Shown here: in pieces, positions 35,601 through 42,249 of the stretch
How the letters are laid out: every line of letters starts with the position of its first letter
Numbering within the stretch: position 1 is the stretch's first letter
Origin: Paenibacillus dendritiformis
GTDB lineage: Bacteria > Bacillota > Bacilli > Paenibacillales > Paenibacillaceae
Assembly: GCF_015845845.1 (NCBI RefSeq)
Contig: NZ_LDIG01000122.1
Location: 1-42,249 of the forward strand
Reading direction: 5' to 3'
Length of the DNA stretch: 42,249 nt
Translations under genes and position numbers: made by a program
The notes under the pieces: model-generated
What the model was told of the DNA's origin: nothing
What the model saw: the letters and a program-made list of their open reading frames with translations, nothing else
Databases searched by the model: none

Positions 35601-38600
35601 CGCGGCATCGCTTACGAAACTGCGGATCTGTGCAATTACGCGGAACTGTGCCGGCTCGTCAAGCAGTATGAAGAGCGGTTCAATCAGCCGCTCGCGGGTA
35701 TATTGCATTTTGCCGGCACAATCGAGGAACAGATGCTCGCCGATATGCCGCTGCCGCAATTGGAAGCGCAATATGAAGCGAAAGTGTACGGCACCTTCAA
35801 CCTTCATCGCTTAGTCGCCGATATTCCGGATGCGCTCTTCGTACTGACCTCATCCGCGCGGACGATTGAATCCGGCATGACGATAGGCTCGTACTGCGCG
35901 GCGAACGGATTCGCAGAACAGTTCTCCTTGTACCAGCGCAGAACATCACGGGTGAGAAGCTTCTGCCTGTCATGGAGCTTATGGGATGAAGTGGGGATGA
36001 GCCGGAATACGGCCGTCAAGCATGCCTTGTCGACCCAAGGCTATAGGCTCATCGATCCGGTGAAGGGGGTTCTCTCCTTTCTTGCGGCACTAAAAATGAA
36101 TCGTCCGACGCTCTTTATTGGAATAGATGCTGCCAACCCTCATATTCAGCAATTTATCGGACGGATATCGCTTGATAAAGCGTGGCAGGTCACTGTCTAC
36201 TATGAACTCGGCGAGAAGCTGGACGCTGCCCGGATCGAGTCATTTCAGAAGCAATGGGAACGCGAAATCACCGCAGTCGCGCAAGGGGAGCAGGTGCAAG
36301 TAAATTGGGCGCTTTTCCCGGAGCTGCCGCTGCTCCAGGAACATGACCGAGCAAGCCATCCGTCCGAGCGCGAGCAACTGCTGGCGATTCATAAGGAGCG
36401 GCAAGCGCGTGCGATGCAGGTTGCTCCCCGTACGCCAACAGAAGCTACATTGACATCTTTATGGAAGCGTATTTTGCAAGTGGCGGACATTGGCATTCAT
36501 GATAATTTTTTTGCCATAGGCGGGCATTCCATGAAAGCGATGAAGCTTCTGCCCCGTATCAGAGAGGCGTTCACGGCCCAGATAACGATACAGGATCTGT
36601 TCCAATGTCCGACGATCGAGGGGTTAGCAAGCTGCATCGATCAGCGAATGAGTCAGCAGCGTGAGCAGCCTGTCAGCTCCAATCCTTATCTGCTTGGGGC
36701 ATCTGCCGCCGACACGATGCCGCCGCTTCATCATGATGAAGCAGGCTGTCATGAACCATTTGCGCTTACCGATATCCAGCTGGCTTATGTACTGGGGCGG
36801 GAAGGCAGCTACGAGATTGGCGGGTTCTCCACGCACGGATATATGGAGCTGGAAACCTCTTGCGATCCGGAGCGATTAGAGCGGAGCTTGCGCAAGGTGA
36901 TAGCCCGTCATCCGATGCTGCGCGCCGTTATCCTTCCGTCCTGGGAACAGAAGATCCTGGGGCAGGTGCCGGACTACTACCTTGCGGTGGCGGATGTCAG
37001 CCGTCTCACAGAAGCGGAGAAGACGAGCCGCTTGCTGGCAGAACGGGAACGAATGGCCCATCAGGTCTTTGAGCTGGGCAAGTGGCCGATGTACGAGTTC
37101 AAAGCCTTCAAGCTGTCGGAGAATCTTTACCGGTTATGCTTCAGTTGGGACGTGACTCTGATCGACGGAGAGAGCATGCGCCAGATCGGCAAAGAGCTGG
37201 CCCATTATTATCAGCATCCGCACCGGGAGTTGCCTGCGCTTGAAGTTACGTTCCGGGACTACGTGTCTGCCTATCAACGCTACCGGGGAACGAAGGCTTA
37301 TGAGAGAGACCAGGCATACTGGCTGGAGCGGCTGAAGGACCTTCCTTCCGCGCCGCCGTTGCCCCTTCAAGCTACTCCGTCTTCCATCGTCCTGCCGCGG
37401 TTCAAGCGCATCAGCAAAACCTTCAGGCCTGATGAGTGGCAGACGTTGCGAAGAATCGCCAGCGAGCGCAATATAACGCTGTCGGCGCTTATATGCTCCG
37501 CGTACGCTCAGGTGCTCGCCTGCTGGGGCAATCAAAGCCGCCTGGCACTGAACCTGACAGTCAACAATCGCTTGCCCGTGCACCAGCGGATCGGAGACAT
37601 GATCGGCGACTTCACGTCGACGATCATACTGGATGTGGAAGTGCGGCCACAGGTGGCTCTGCTGGAGCAGGCGCAGTCCGTGCAGGAACGGATTGCAGCG
37701 GCGCTGGCGCATCGAAGTTATGACGGCGTGCAGCTCATGCGGAAGCTGGCGCAGCTTCATCAACTGGATCCCGGCCAGGCCGTACTTCCTTATGTGTTTA
37801 CCAGCATGCTGAACGCGGAGCCGCATGACGGCTGGGACGAGCTGGGACGCATCACTTGGGAGCTGTACGAGACGCCGCAGGTGTACATTGATTGTCTGGC
37901 CATGTGGCGAGACAGCGAGCTGCTGCTGACGTTCGAGTACGTGGAACAGCTGTTCGACGACGCCTTCATTCATACGATGTTCCGCCAATATACGGGGCTG
38001 CTCGAGCGGCTGCTTCTGTCGGGAGTTCATGCCAGCGACAACATCCGCTTAGCGCTTCCGGACAACCAGAAAGCTTGGATTGAACGGTATAACGATACGG
38101 ATGAAGCCTGCGGCACGACGACTCTTGTGGCGTTATTTACCGAACAGGCGCTGCGAACGCCGGACCATGCCGCCGTTATATTCGGTATCGAGTCCATCTC
38201 TTACCGCAGCCTCCACGAACGTTCGAATCAATGGGCTCATTATTTGCAGGAGCAGGGGATTCAGCGCGGCGATCGCGTAGCGCTGCTTGCCAAGCGCTCC
38301 ATCGAGACGATGGTGCAAGTGCTTGGCATTTTAAAGACTGGCGGCGCCTATGTGCCGATTGATCCGGATTATCCTGAAGAGCGTCGCGCCTATATTGCAG
38401 AGCATTCCAGCAGCAAGCTGCTGCTCTTGCCGGGCATGTGCGAGCAGGCAAGCATAGAGCGGTATTCCCGTGCAGATTTGGCGTGCGGCAGTCATGCGAA
38501 TGATTTGGCGTATATCATCTATACTTCGGGCAGCACAGGCCGGCCGAAGGGCGTCATGACCTCACATGGCGCGGTCTGCAATACGATCGCGGATATGAAC

Positions 38601-41600
38601 CGCAAGTTGGGCATTACCGCGAGCGACCGCTTCATCGGGTTGTCTTCCATGAGCTTCGACTTGTCCGTATACGATCTGTTCGGGGCATGGAGCGCAGGGG
38701 CGGCGCTCGTGCTTGTGCACGATCAGCGCGACATGCAGCATGTGCTGAAGACGGTGAAGGAGAAGGGGATTACCGTCTGGAACTCGGTGCCTGCGCTAAT
38801 GGAATTGGCTGTGGAGTGCATGGATGCGAGTGAATCGATTTCCGGCATTCGGGCCGTGCTGCTTAGCGGCGACTGGATTCCGCTGACCTTGCCGGAGCGC
38901 ATCAGACAACGATTCGAGCAGGCGAAGATCATCTCGCTTGGAGGAGCCACCGAAGCTTCCATCTGGTCGATCCATTATCCGATCGAAGAAGTACGGCAGA
39001 AGTGGAAGAGCATTCCTTACGGCCGCCCGTTGGCGAATCAGAAATTTTATGTGCTTAACTATGAGCTGGAACCGTGTCCGATCGGAGTCGAAGGAGATCT
39101 TTATATCGGCGGCGCGGGGCTGGCGGAGGGCTATTGGAACGATGAGGAGAAGACGAGGCAAGCGTTTCTCGTCCATCCGCGGCTTGGCCGGCTGTATGCA
39201 ACGGGGGATCGGGGAAGGTGGAAGATGGACGGCGAAGGCGGAGTTAACCCCGAGGAGACGGCGGATGCTTCGGAAGAGCCTGGGTCCAAGTTATATATCG
39301 AATTCCTGGGACGCCGGGATCACCAAGTGAAAATTCGCGGCTACCGCGTTGAATTGGGGGAGATCAGCAGCTGCCTGATGGAGCATGCATCAATCAGGCA
39401 CGCCGCCGTGGTTGAGCGGAAGCAAGCGAACGGCAGCGCGTATTTATGCGCCTATTACGTGGCGCAAGAGCCGCAGAATGCGAAAGAGCTGCGAACGCTG
39501 GCCGCGAGCAAGCTGCCGGAGTATATGATCCCTTCTCATTTCGTCCATCTCGCAAGCCTTCCGCTGACACCGAACGGGAAGGTCGATGTGCAGGCGCTGC
39601 CTGAACCGGCCGGGAGCGCCGCCGCATTGGAGGACAAGCCGGTCCTTCCTCGAACGGACATCGAGATGACATTGGCTTGTCTCTGGGAAGAGGCGCTGAA
39701 TGTACGGCCGATTGGCATACACGATCGCTTCCTGGATCTGGGCGGAAGCTCCATCGCCATGGCGCATGTCATTCACCGCATTCGCCAGACACTCCCATGG
39801 GATGATGCAGGCCAGAGTCCGCTGACGCTGCAATTATTCAAGCAGACGAACATCGCCGGCATGGCATCCTTGCTTGAGGAACAGCGCGAGGCATCATCTA
39901 TCGTGTCTGCGTATGAGGGCGGTCCGGTTTCAGATTCGATCGATGCTCTGTTCATACAAGATGGGTGGCCTCCCGTTACGCCGGATCCGCAGAACCTGCA
40001 TGAACCGTTCCCGCTGACGGATATTCAGCTGGCCTATGTGCTCGGAAGAGAAAGCCGCTACGAGCTGAGCGGATTCTCCACCCGGGGGTATATCGAACTG
40101 GACACATCCCGTGACCTGAAGCGATTGAATACTTGTGTGCAGCGGGTCATTTCCCGCCATCCGATGCTGCGCGCCGTCGTGCTGCCCAGCTATGAGCAGC
40201 GGATTCTGGAGGCCTTGCCGGACTACGAGATCACGGTCGAGGATGTAAGCGGTCTGGCGGAGACCGAACAGACACTAAGACTGCAGGCGGAGCGGGAACG
40301 TATGGCGCATCAAGTGTTCGCACTCGGGCAATGGCCGATGTTCGAGTTCAAAGCCTTTAAGCTGTCGGAACATGTTCATCGGATAAGCTTCAGCTGGGAC
40401 GTAACGCTCATAGACGGGGAGAGCATGCGCCGCATCGGGAAGGAACTGGTTCATTACTACGAGAACCCGGACCATACGCTGCCGGATCAAGCGGTAACGT
40501 TCCGCGACTATGTTATGGCGCTCGGACAGCACCGCGAGACCGAGGCGTATGAAGCGGACAAACAGTACTGGCTGGAACGCCTGAAAGATCTGCCTCCGGC
40601 TCCGCAGCTCCCGCTGGCGGCGGCGCCGTCTGCCATTGCCCGTCCGCGCTTCAAGCGAGTCAGCAGGACGTTCAAGCCCGAGCAATGGATGCGGCTGCGG
40701 CAGGCGGCGAGCGAGCTCAATGTGACCCTGTCCGCGCTCCTGTGCACGGCCTACGCTCAGGTGCTTGCTTACTGGAGCAATCAGAGCCGCATGACGCTGA
40801 ACCTGACGGTCAATAACCGTCTGCCCGTACATGAGCATATTGATTCCATGCTCGGCGACTTCACCTCAATGCTGCTGCTGGATGTAAATTTGCAGCCGCA
40901 GGCGCCATTGCTTGAACAAGCGCAACATGTGCAAGACCAAGTATATGAGGGGCTGTCGCACCGAAGCTATGATGGCGTGCGGCTTGTGCGAACACTGGCG
41001 CAGCAGCATCAATTGGACGAGAATCGCTCCGTACTGCCTTACGTTTTTACAAGCGTCTTGAACGGCGAGCCGGAAGCGGGCACGGAATGGGAGAGGCTTG
41101 GACGAATTACGTGGGATCTTTACGAAACGCCGCAGGTTTATATCGACTGCCTGGCCATGTGGCGAAGCGGAGAACTGCTGCTTACCTTCGAATATGTGGA
41201 AGGATTGTTTGAAGACAGCTTCATCGCGACGATGTTTCGCCAGTATACCGATGTTCTGGAGCGGCTGCTGCACGACGAGTCCCCGGCAACGATGAAAGCG
41301 CAGCTGGAGCTGGATGATTCCGAACAAGCCGCGTTGGAGCGATATAACCGGACGGATGAAGCTATTGCCGCGGCGACATTGGATACCTTATTCACGGAGC
41401 AGGCCAAGCGAACGCCGGATCATGCCGCGGTTATATTCGGGGAAGAGTCCGTGACGTACCGTGTCTTGCACGAGCGTTCGAATCAAGTGGCCCGCTACTT
41501 GCGGGAGCAAGGCGTTATGCGCGGCGACCGTGTCGGACTGATCGGCAAGCGTTCCATCGAGACGATGGCGCAAGTACTCGGGATTTTAAAAGCGGGAGGA

Positions 41601-42249
41601 GCCTATGTGCCCATCGATCCGGACTACCCCGAAGAACGCCGCTCGTATATTGCAGAGCATTCGAGCAGCAAGCTGGTGCTCTCGCCGGGAATGTGGGAGC
41701 GGGAAGGAATGGAGAGGTATTGCGCTGCGGACGTGACATGCGGCAGCCAAGCAGGTGATGCGGCATACATCATCTATACCTCGGGCAGCACTGGCCGGCC
41801 GAAGGGCGTCATGACGGGCCACAGGGCGGTCTGCAATACGATTCAGGATATGAACCGCAAGCTGGGGATTACCGGGAGCGACCGCTTTATCGGACTATCC
41901 TCGATGAGCTTCGACTTGTCCGTATATGACCTGTTCGGAGCCTGGAGCGCGGGGGCAGCGCTCGTGCTCGTGGCCGATCAGCGCGATATGGAGAACGTGC
42001 TTCATACGGTCAAGGAGAAGGGGATTACCGTCTGGAACTCGGTGCCTGCCCTCATGGATCTGGCCGTCGCGTGCATGCAGGAGGACGAAGCGGTCCTTCC
42101 TCTCCGTTCCGTGCTGCTTAGCGGCGACTGGATTCCGTTGAACCTGCCGGAGCGAATCAAGCAGCGGTTCCCGAAGGCCGACGTCATCTCGCTCGGGGGT
42201 GCGACGGAAGCTTCCATCTGGTCGATCTACTATCCAATCGGACAAGTCC
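32655..42249 (+). CDS. NRPS protein 6 (partial): FAAL-like A - KR - T - Cy - A(Cys) - T - Cy - A(Cys)
   Basis: The frame is open to the window end, at least 3198 residues. A short N-terminal linker precedes a FAAL-like adenylation domain (about 105-645) with TSGSTGVPK at 263-271, NWMPLDHVGG, APNFAY, GMSE and GKIQR. The KR has TGGLGGIG (about 921-928), Lys1043, Tyr1080 and Asn1084, a complete set. The T domain is GGHS with Ser1292. Two heterocyclisation modules follow. Each Cy domain starts with LTDIQLAYVLGR and carries the diagnostic DxxxxDxxS, here DVTLIDGES at 1499-1507 and 2582-2590. Each A domain reads the pocket D-L-Y-N-L-S-L-I-W, the standard cysteine code. The first carrier is DLGGSS with Ser2366. 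Cy domains couple Cys and cyclise it to thiazoline. No oxidase domain is visible before the edge. There is no C domain at the N-terminus, so the C domain ending protein 5 probably acts here. Confidence 0.9.
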   Translation, partial: MSHLPDRLLDLEKKMREEKSCKRLAIFVEKRNAPLAPLHLADVLPERHAAYRSQGASKGADSATARESSAAASAHEAERHPLAYVYGGDIDVRPGDPAAIADVLLRACQISGHKELVFVSNQGQEESVTYNGLLADAKRVLHGLQQTGLRPQQHILFQFRNHRSFITAFWACALGGYIPVPVAPAPVYHERNSAVMRLRNAWEMLNEPPILTDDELSGPLQELTALWQTTGLVIRNIEDLKQGDAAAEIYAAGPDDIVLCLLTSGSTGVPKIVQHASGSVLHFAKATCVFNQLDEEDVYLNWMPLDHVGGLVLFHLLSTYAACRQVIASIDEFIANPVVWLDWMDHYRTTICFAPNFAYGLLPACKEAISSRQWDLSSMRWFINGGEAVVASTAQQFLQLLEPHGLRGDTMLPAYGMSETSSGIVYSHLFTADSQSGIHRIDKTTLGSTVQYAEEHDQSASTFTELGYPIPGMAFRIVDMVDRILPERQIGRLQVKGPTIMKGYFRNEPANEAAFTSDGWFNTGDTGFLDQGRLTLVGREKDVIIMNGNNYYNYELEAFIEEIPGVERSYAAACAVWDEEAGTDALAVFIVPQSREEAFCRQLIADIKQHLNRQFGIQPKTILLVEKQDIAKTNSGKIQRERLTKQLVGGQFDAVMKKWDLILANEHTLPDWFVEPVWMESSLSEIEIARSEAPGNERTIRKLIIGAPSRLTDALKGGGMGEQAIWASPGHTFERQDANTYCFRPDEFHDYLSLLQSVLADGEDAWHIIHGLNYAEEQMCIASVQDLRASQTRGSHSLLMLVKAVHQSNVPVSQISLITSDAFMLHREELPAIGHSTLPGIVHTVNKEYPHIRCRLIDISSQEHFDTAALIAELNAPDFPELTALRQGKRYVQRLQKLDPCGSGTELQELPFQDGAFYIVTGGLGGIGREIVKDLLAHYRIRLLIVGRTPQSAVRYQDASLEDRHEKARVYREMEQLCEQGDRGIAYETADLCNYAELCRLVKQYEERFNQPLAGILHFAGTIEEQMLADMPLPQLEAQYEAKVYGTFNLHRLVADIPDALFVLTSSARTIESGMTIGSYCAANGFAEQFSLYQRRTSRVRSFCLSWSLWDEVGMSRNTAVKHALSTQGYRLIDPVKGVLSFLAALKMNRPTLFIGIDAANPHIQQFIGRISLDKAWQVTVYYELGEKLDAARIESFQKQWEREITAVAQGEQVQVNWALFPELPLLQEHDRASHPSEREQLLAIHKERQARAMQVAPRTPTEATLTSLWKRILQVADIGIHDNFFAIGGHSMKAMKLLPRIREAFTAQITIQDLFQCPTIEGLASCIDQRMSQQREQPVSSNPYLLGASAADTMPPLHHDEAGCHEPFALTDIQLAYVLGREGSYEIGGFSTHGYMELETSCDPERLERSLRKVIARHPMLRAVILPSWEQKILGQVPDYYLAVADVSRLTEAEKTSRLLAERERMAHQVFELGKWPMYEFKAFKLSENLYRLCFSWDVTLIDGESMRQIGKELAHYYQHPHRELPALEVTFRDYVSAYQRYRGTKAYERDQAYWLERLKDLPSAPPLPLQATPSSIVLPRFKRISKTFRPDEWQTLRRIASERNITLSALICSAYAQVLACWGNQSRLALNLTVNNRLPVHQRIGDMIGDFTSTIILDVEVRPQVALLEQAQSVQERIAAALAHRSYDGVQLMRKLAQLHQLDPGQAVLPYVFTSMLNAEPHDGWDELGRITWELYETPQVYIDCLAMWRDSELLLTFEYVEQLFDDAFIHTMFRQYTGLLERLLLSGVHASDNIRLALPDNQKAWIERYNDTDEACGTTTLVALFTEQALRTPDHAAVIFGIESISYRSLHERSNQWAHYLQEQGIQRGDRVALLAKRSIETMVQVLGILKTGGAYVPIDPDYPEERRAYIAEHSSSKLLLLPGMCEQASIERYSRADLACGSHANDLAYIIYTSGSTGRPKGVMTSHGAVCNTIADMNRKLGITASDRFIGLSSMSFDLSVYDLFGAWSAGAALVLVHDQRDMQHVLKTVKEKGITVWNSVPALMELAVECMDASESISGIRAVLLSGDWIPLTLPERIRQRFEQAKIISLGGATEASIWSIHYPIEEVRQKWKSIPYGRPLANQKFYVLNYELEPCPIGVEGDLYIGGAGLAEGYWNDEEKTRQAFLVHPRLGRLYATGDRGRWKMDGEGGVNPEETADASEEPGSKLYIEFLGRRDHQVKIRGYRVELGEISSCLMEHASIRHAAVVERKQANGSAYLCAYYVAQEPQNAKELRTLAASKLPEYMIPSHFVHLASLPLTPNGKVDVQALPEPAGSAAALEDKPVLPRTDIEMTLACLWEEALNVRPIGIHDRFLDLGGSSIAMAHVIHRIRQTLPWDDAGQSPLTLQLFKQTNIAGMASLLEEQREASSIVSAYEGGPVSDSIDALFIQDGWPPVTPDPQNLHEPFPLTDIQLAYVLGRESRYELSGFSTRGYIELDTSRDLKRLNTCVQRVISRHPMLRAVVLPSYEQRILEALPDYEITVEDVSGLAETEQTLRLQAERERMAHQVFALGQWPMFEFKAFKLSEHVHRISFSWDVTLIDGESMRRIGKELVHYYENPDHTLPDQAVTFRDYVMALGQHRETEAYEADKQYWLERLKDLPPAPQLPLAAAPSAIARPRFKRVSRTFKPEQWMRLRQAASELNVTLSALLCTAYAQVLAYWSNQSRMTLNLTVNNRLPVHEHIDSMLGDFTSMLLLDVNLQPQAPLLEQAQHVQDQVYEGLSHRSYDGVRLVRTLAQQHQLDENRSVLPYVFTSVLNGEPEAGTEWERLGRITWDLYETPQVYIDCLAMWRSGELLLTFEYVEGLFEDSFIATMFRQYTDVLERLLHDESPATMKAQLELDDSEQAALERYNRTDEAIAAATLDTLFTEQAKRTPDHAAVIFGEESVTYRVLHERSNQVARYLREQGVMRGDRVGLIGKRSIETMAQVLGILKAGGAYVPIDPDYPEERRSYIAEHSSSKLVLSPGMWEREGMERYCAADVTCGSQAGDAAYIIYTSGSTGRPKGVMTGHRAVCNTIQDMNRKLGITGSDRFIGLSSMSFDLSVYDLFGAWSAGAALVLVADQRDMENVLHTVKEKGITVWNSVPALMDLAVACMQEDEAVLPLRSVLLSGDWIPLNLPERIKQRFPKADVISLGGATEASIWSIYYPIGQV
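36750..38994 (+). repeat. Tandem Cy-A(Cys) module, copy 1
   Basis: This stretch aligns with 39999-42249 at an offset of 3249 nt (1083 codons) through the Cy domain, shifting to 3255 within the A domain. Several long runs match base for base, for example around the A4 motif and the A3 loop at 38521-38560. It is a coding duplication inside one gene. Confidence 0.85.
39999..42249 (+). repeat. Tandem Cy-A(Cys) module, copy 2 (cut by window edge)
   Basis: Second copy of the cysteine heterocyclisation module. It keeps the same Cy signature and the same cysteine pocket residues as copy 1. Divergence is higher in linkers and lower in the A-domain core, as expected for duplication followed by selection or gene conversion. 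The end of the copy lies outside the window. Confidence 0.85.

Noticed and set aside
6499..42217. Many antisense and out-of-frame open frames of 60-250 codons inside the operon
   Set aside because: They are expected by chance opposite long GC-rich coding regions; none shows a domain motif, and all overlap NRPS/PKS domains with strong motifs in the called frame.
32655..42249. Yersiniabactin/pyochelin-type siderophore
   Set aside because: The tandem Cy-A(Cys) modules fit, but there is no salicylate-activating domain or salicylate synthase, and the FAAL-like A-KR modules and carboxylase/reductase do not belong to those pathways.

Overview
The window looks like DNA from a Gram-positive, moderately GC-rich Paenibacillus-like Firmicute. 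The support is AGGAGG-type ribosome binding sites, sigma-A-like promoter spacing, a secreted multidomain chitinase with CBM5/12 modules, and a very large hybrid NRPS/PKS operon. The genus is an inference, because no rRNA or housekeeping marker lies in the window.

Left flank (1-6050): this part is eroded. It holds the C-terminal end of an IS1182-like transposase cut by the window edge (1-449). Next is a double-GH18 chitinase gene on the minus strand (704-4339), split by a single in-frame TGA. After an AT-rich intergenic stretch comes a short-chain dehydrogenase (5083-5688) that lacks about 55-60 internal residues, including the expected NNAG motif. A strong intrinsic terminator (5767-5806) closes this flank, and a well-spaced sigma-A-like promoter (5888-5916) opens the next unit.

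Biosynthetic operon (6051 to beyond 42249, all plus strand, genes overlapping or separated by at most about 60 nt). Protein 1 (6051-12626) is pseudoA - FAAL-like A - KR - T - thioester reductase. Protein 2 (12616-15237) is half-C - A - T. Protein 3 (15237-20750) is KS - AT - C-methyltransferase - ACP, with no catalytic KR. Protein 4 (20753-26620) is C - pseudoA remnant - FAAL-like A - KR - T. Protein 5 (26652-30536) is KS - dead AT - ACP - C. Then come a crotonyl-CoA carboxylase/reductase (30570-31823) and a type II thioesterase (31820-32593). Protein 6 (32655 to window end, TTG start, at least 3198 residues) is FAAL-like A - KR - T - Cy - A(Cys) - T - Cy - A(Cys), still open at the edge.

How they may work together (inference): the three FAAL-like A-KR-T modules probably activate a carboxylic acid that is not a standard amino acid, and reduce a keto group on the carrier. 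An alpha-keto acid giving an alpha-hydroxy acid is the most natural reading, which would make this a depsipeptide-forming line. Two tandem cysteine heterocyclisation modules predict a bis-thiazoline or bithiazole. The PKS modules insert one C-methylated and one further ketide. The reductase supplies malonyl-type extenders, the single intact AT may serve both PKS modules, and a reductase domain offers NAD(P)H-dependent release. I do not recognise this combination as a characterised pathway. The most unusual feature is the set of three paralogous A-KR modules carrying adenylation-domain relics in different stages of loss.
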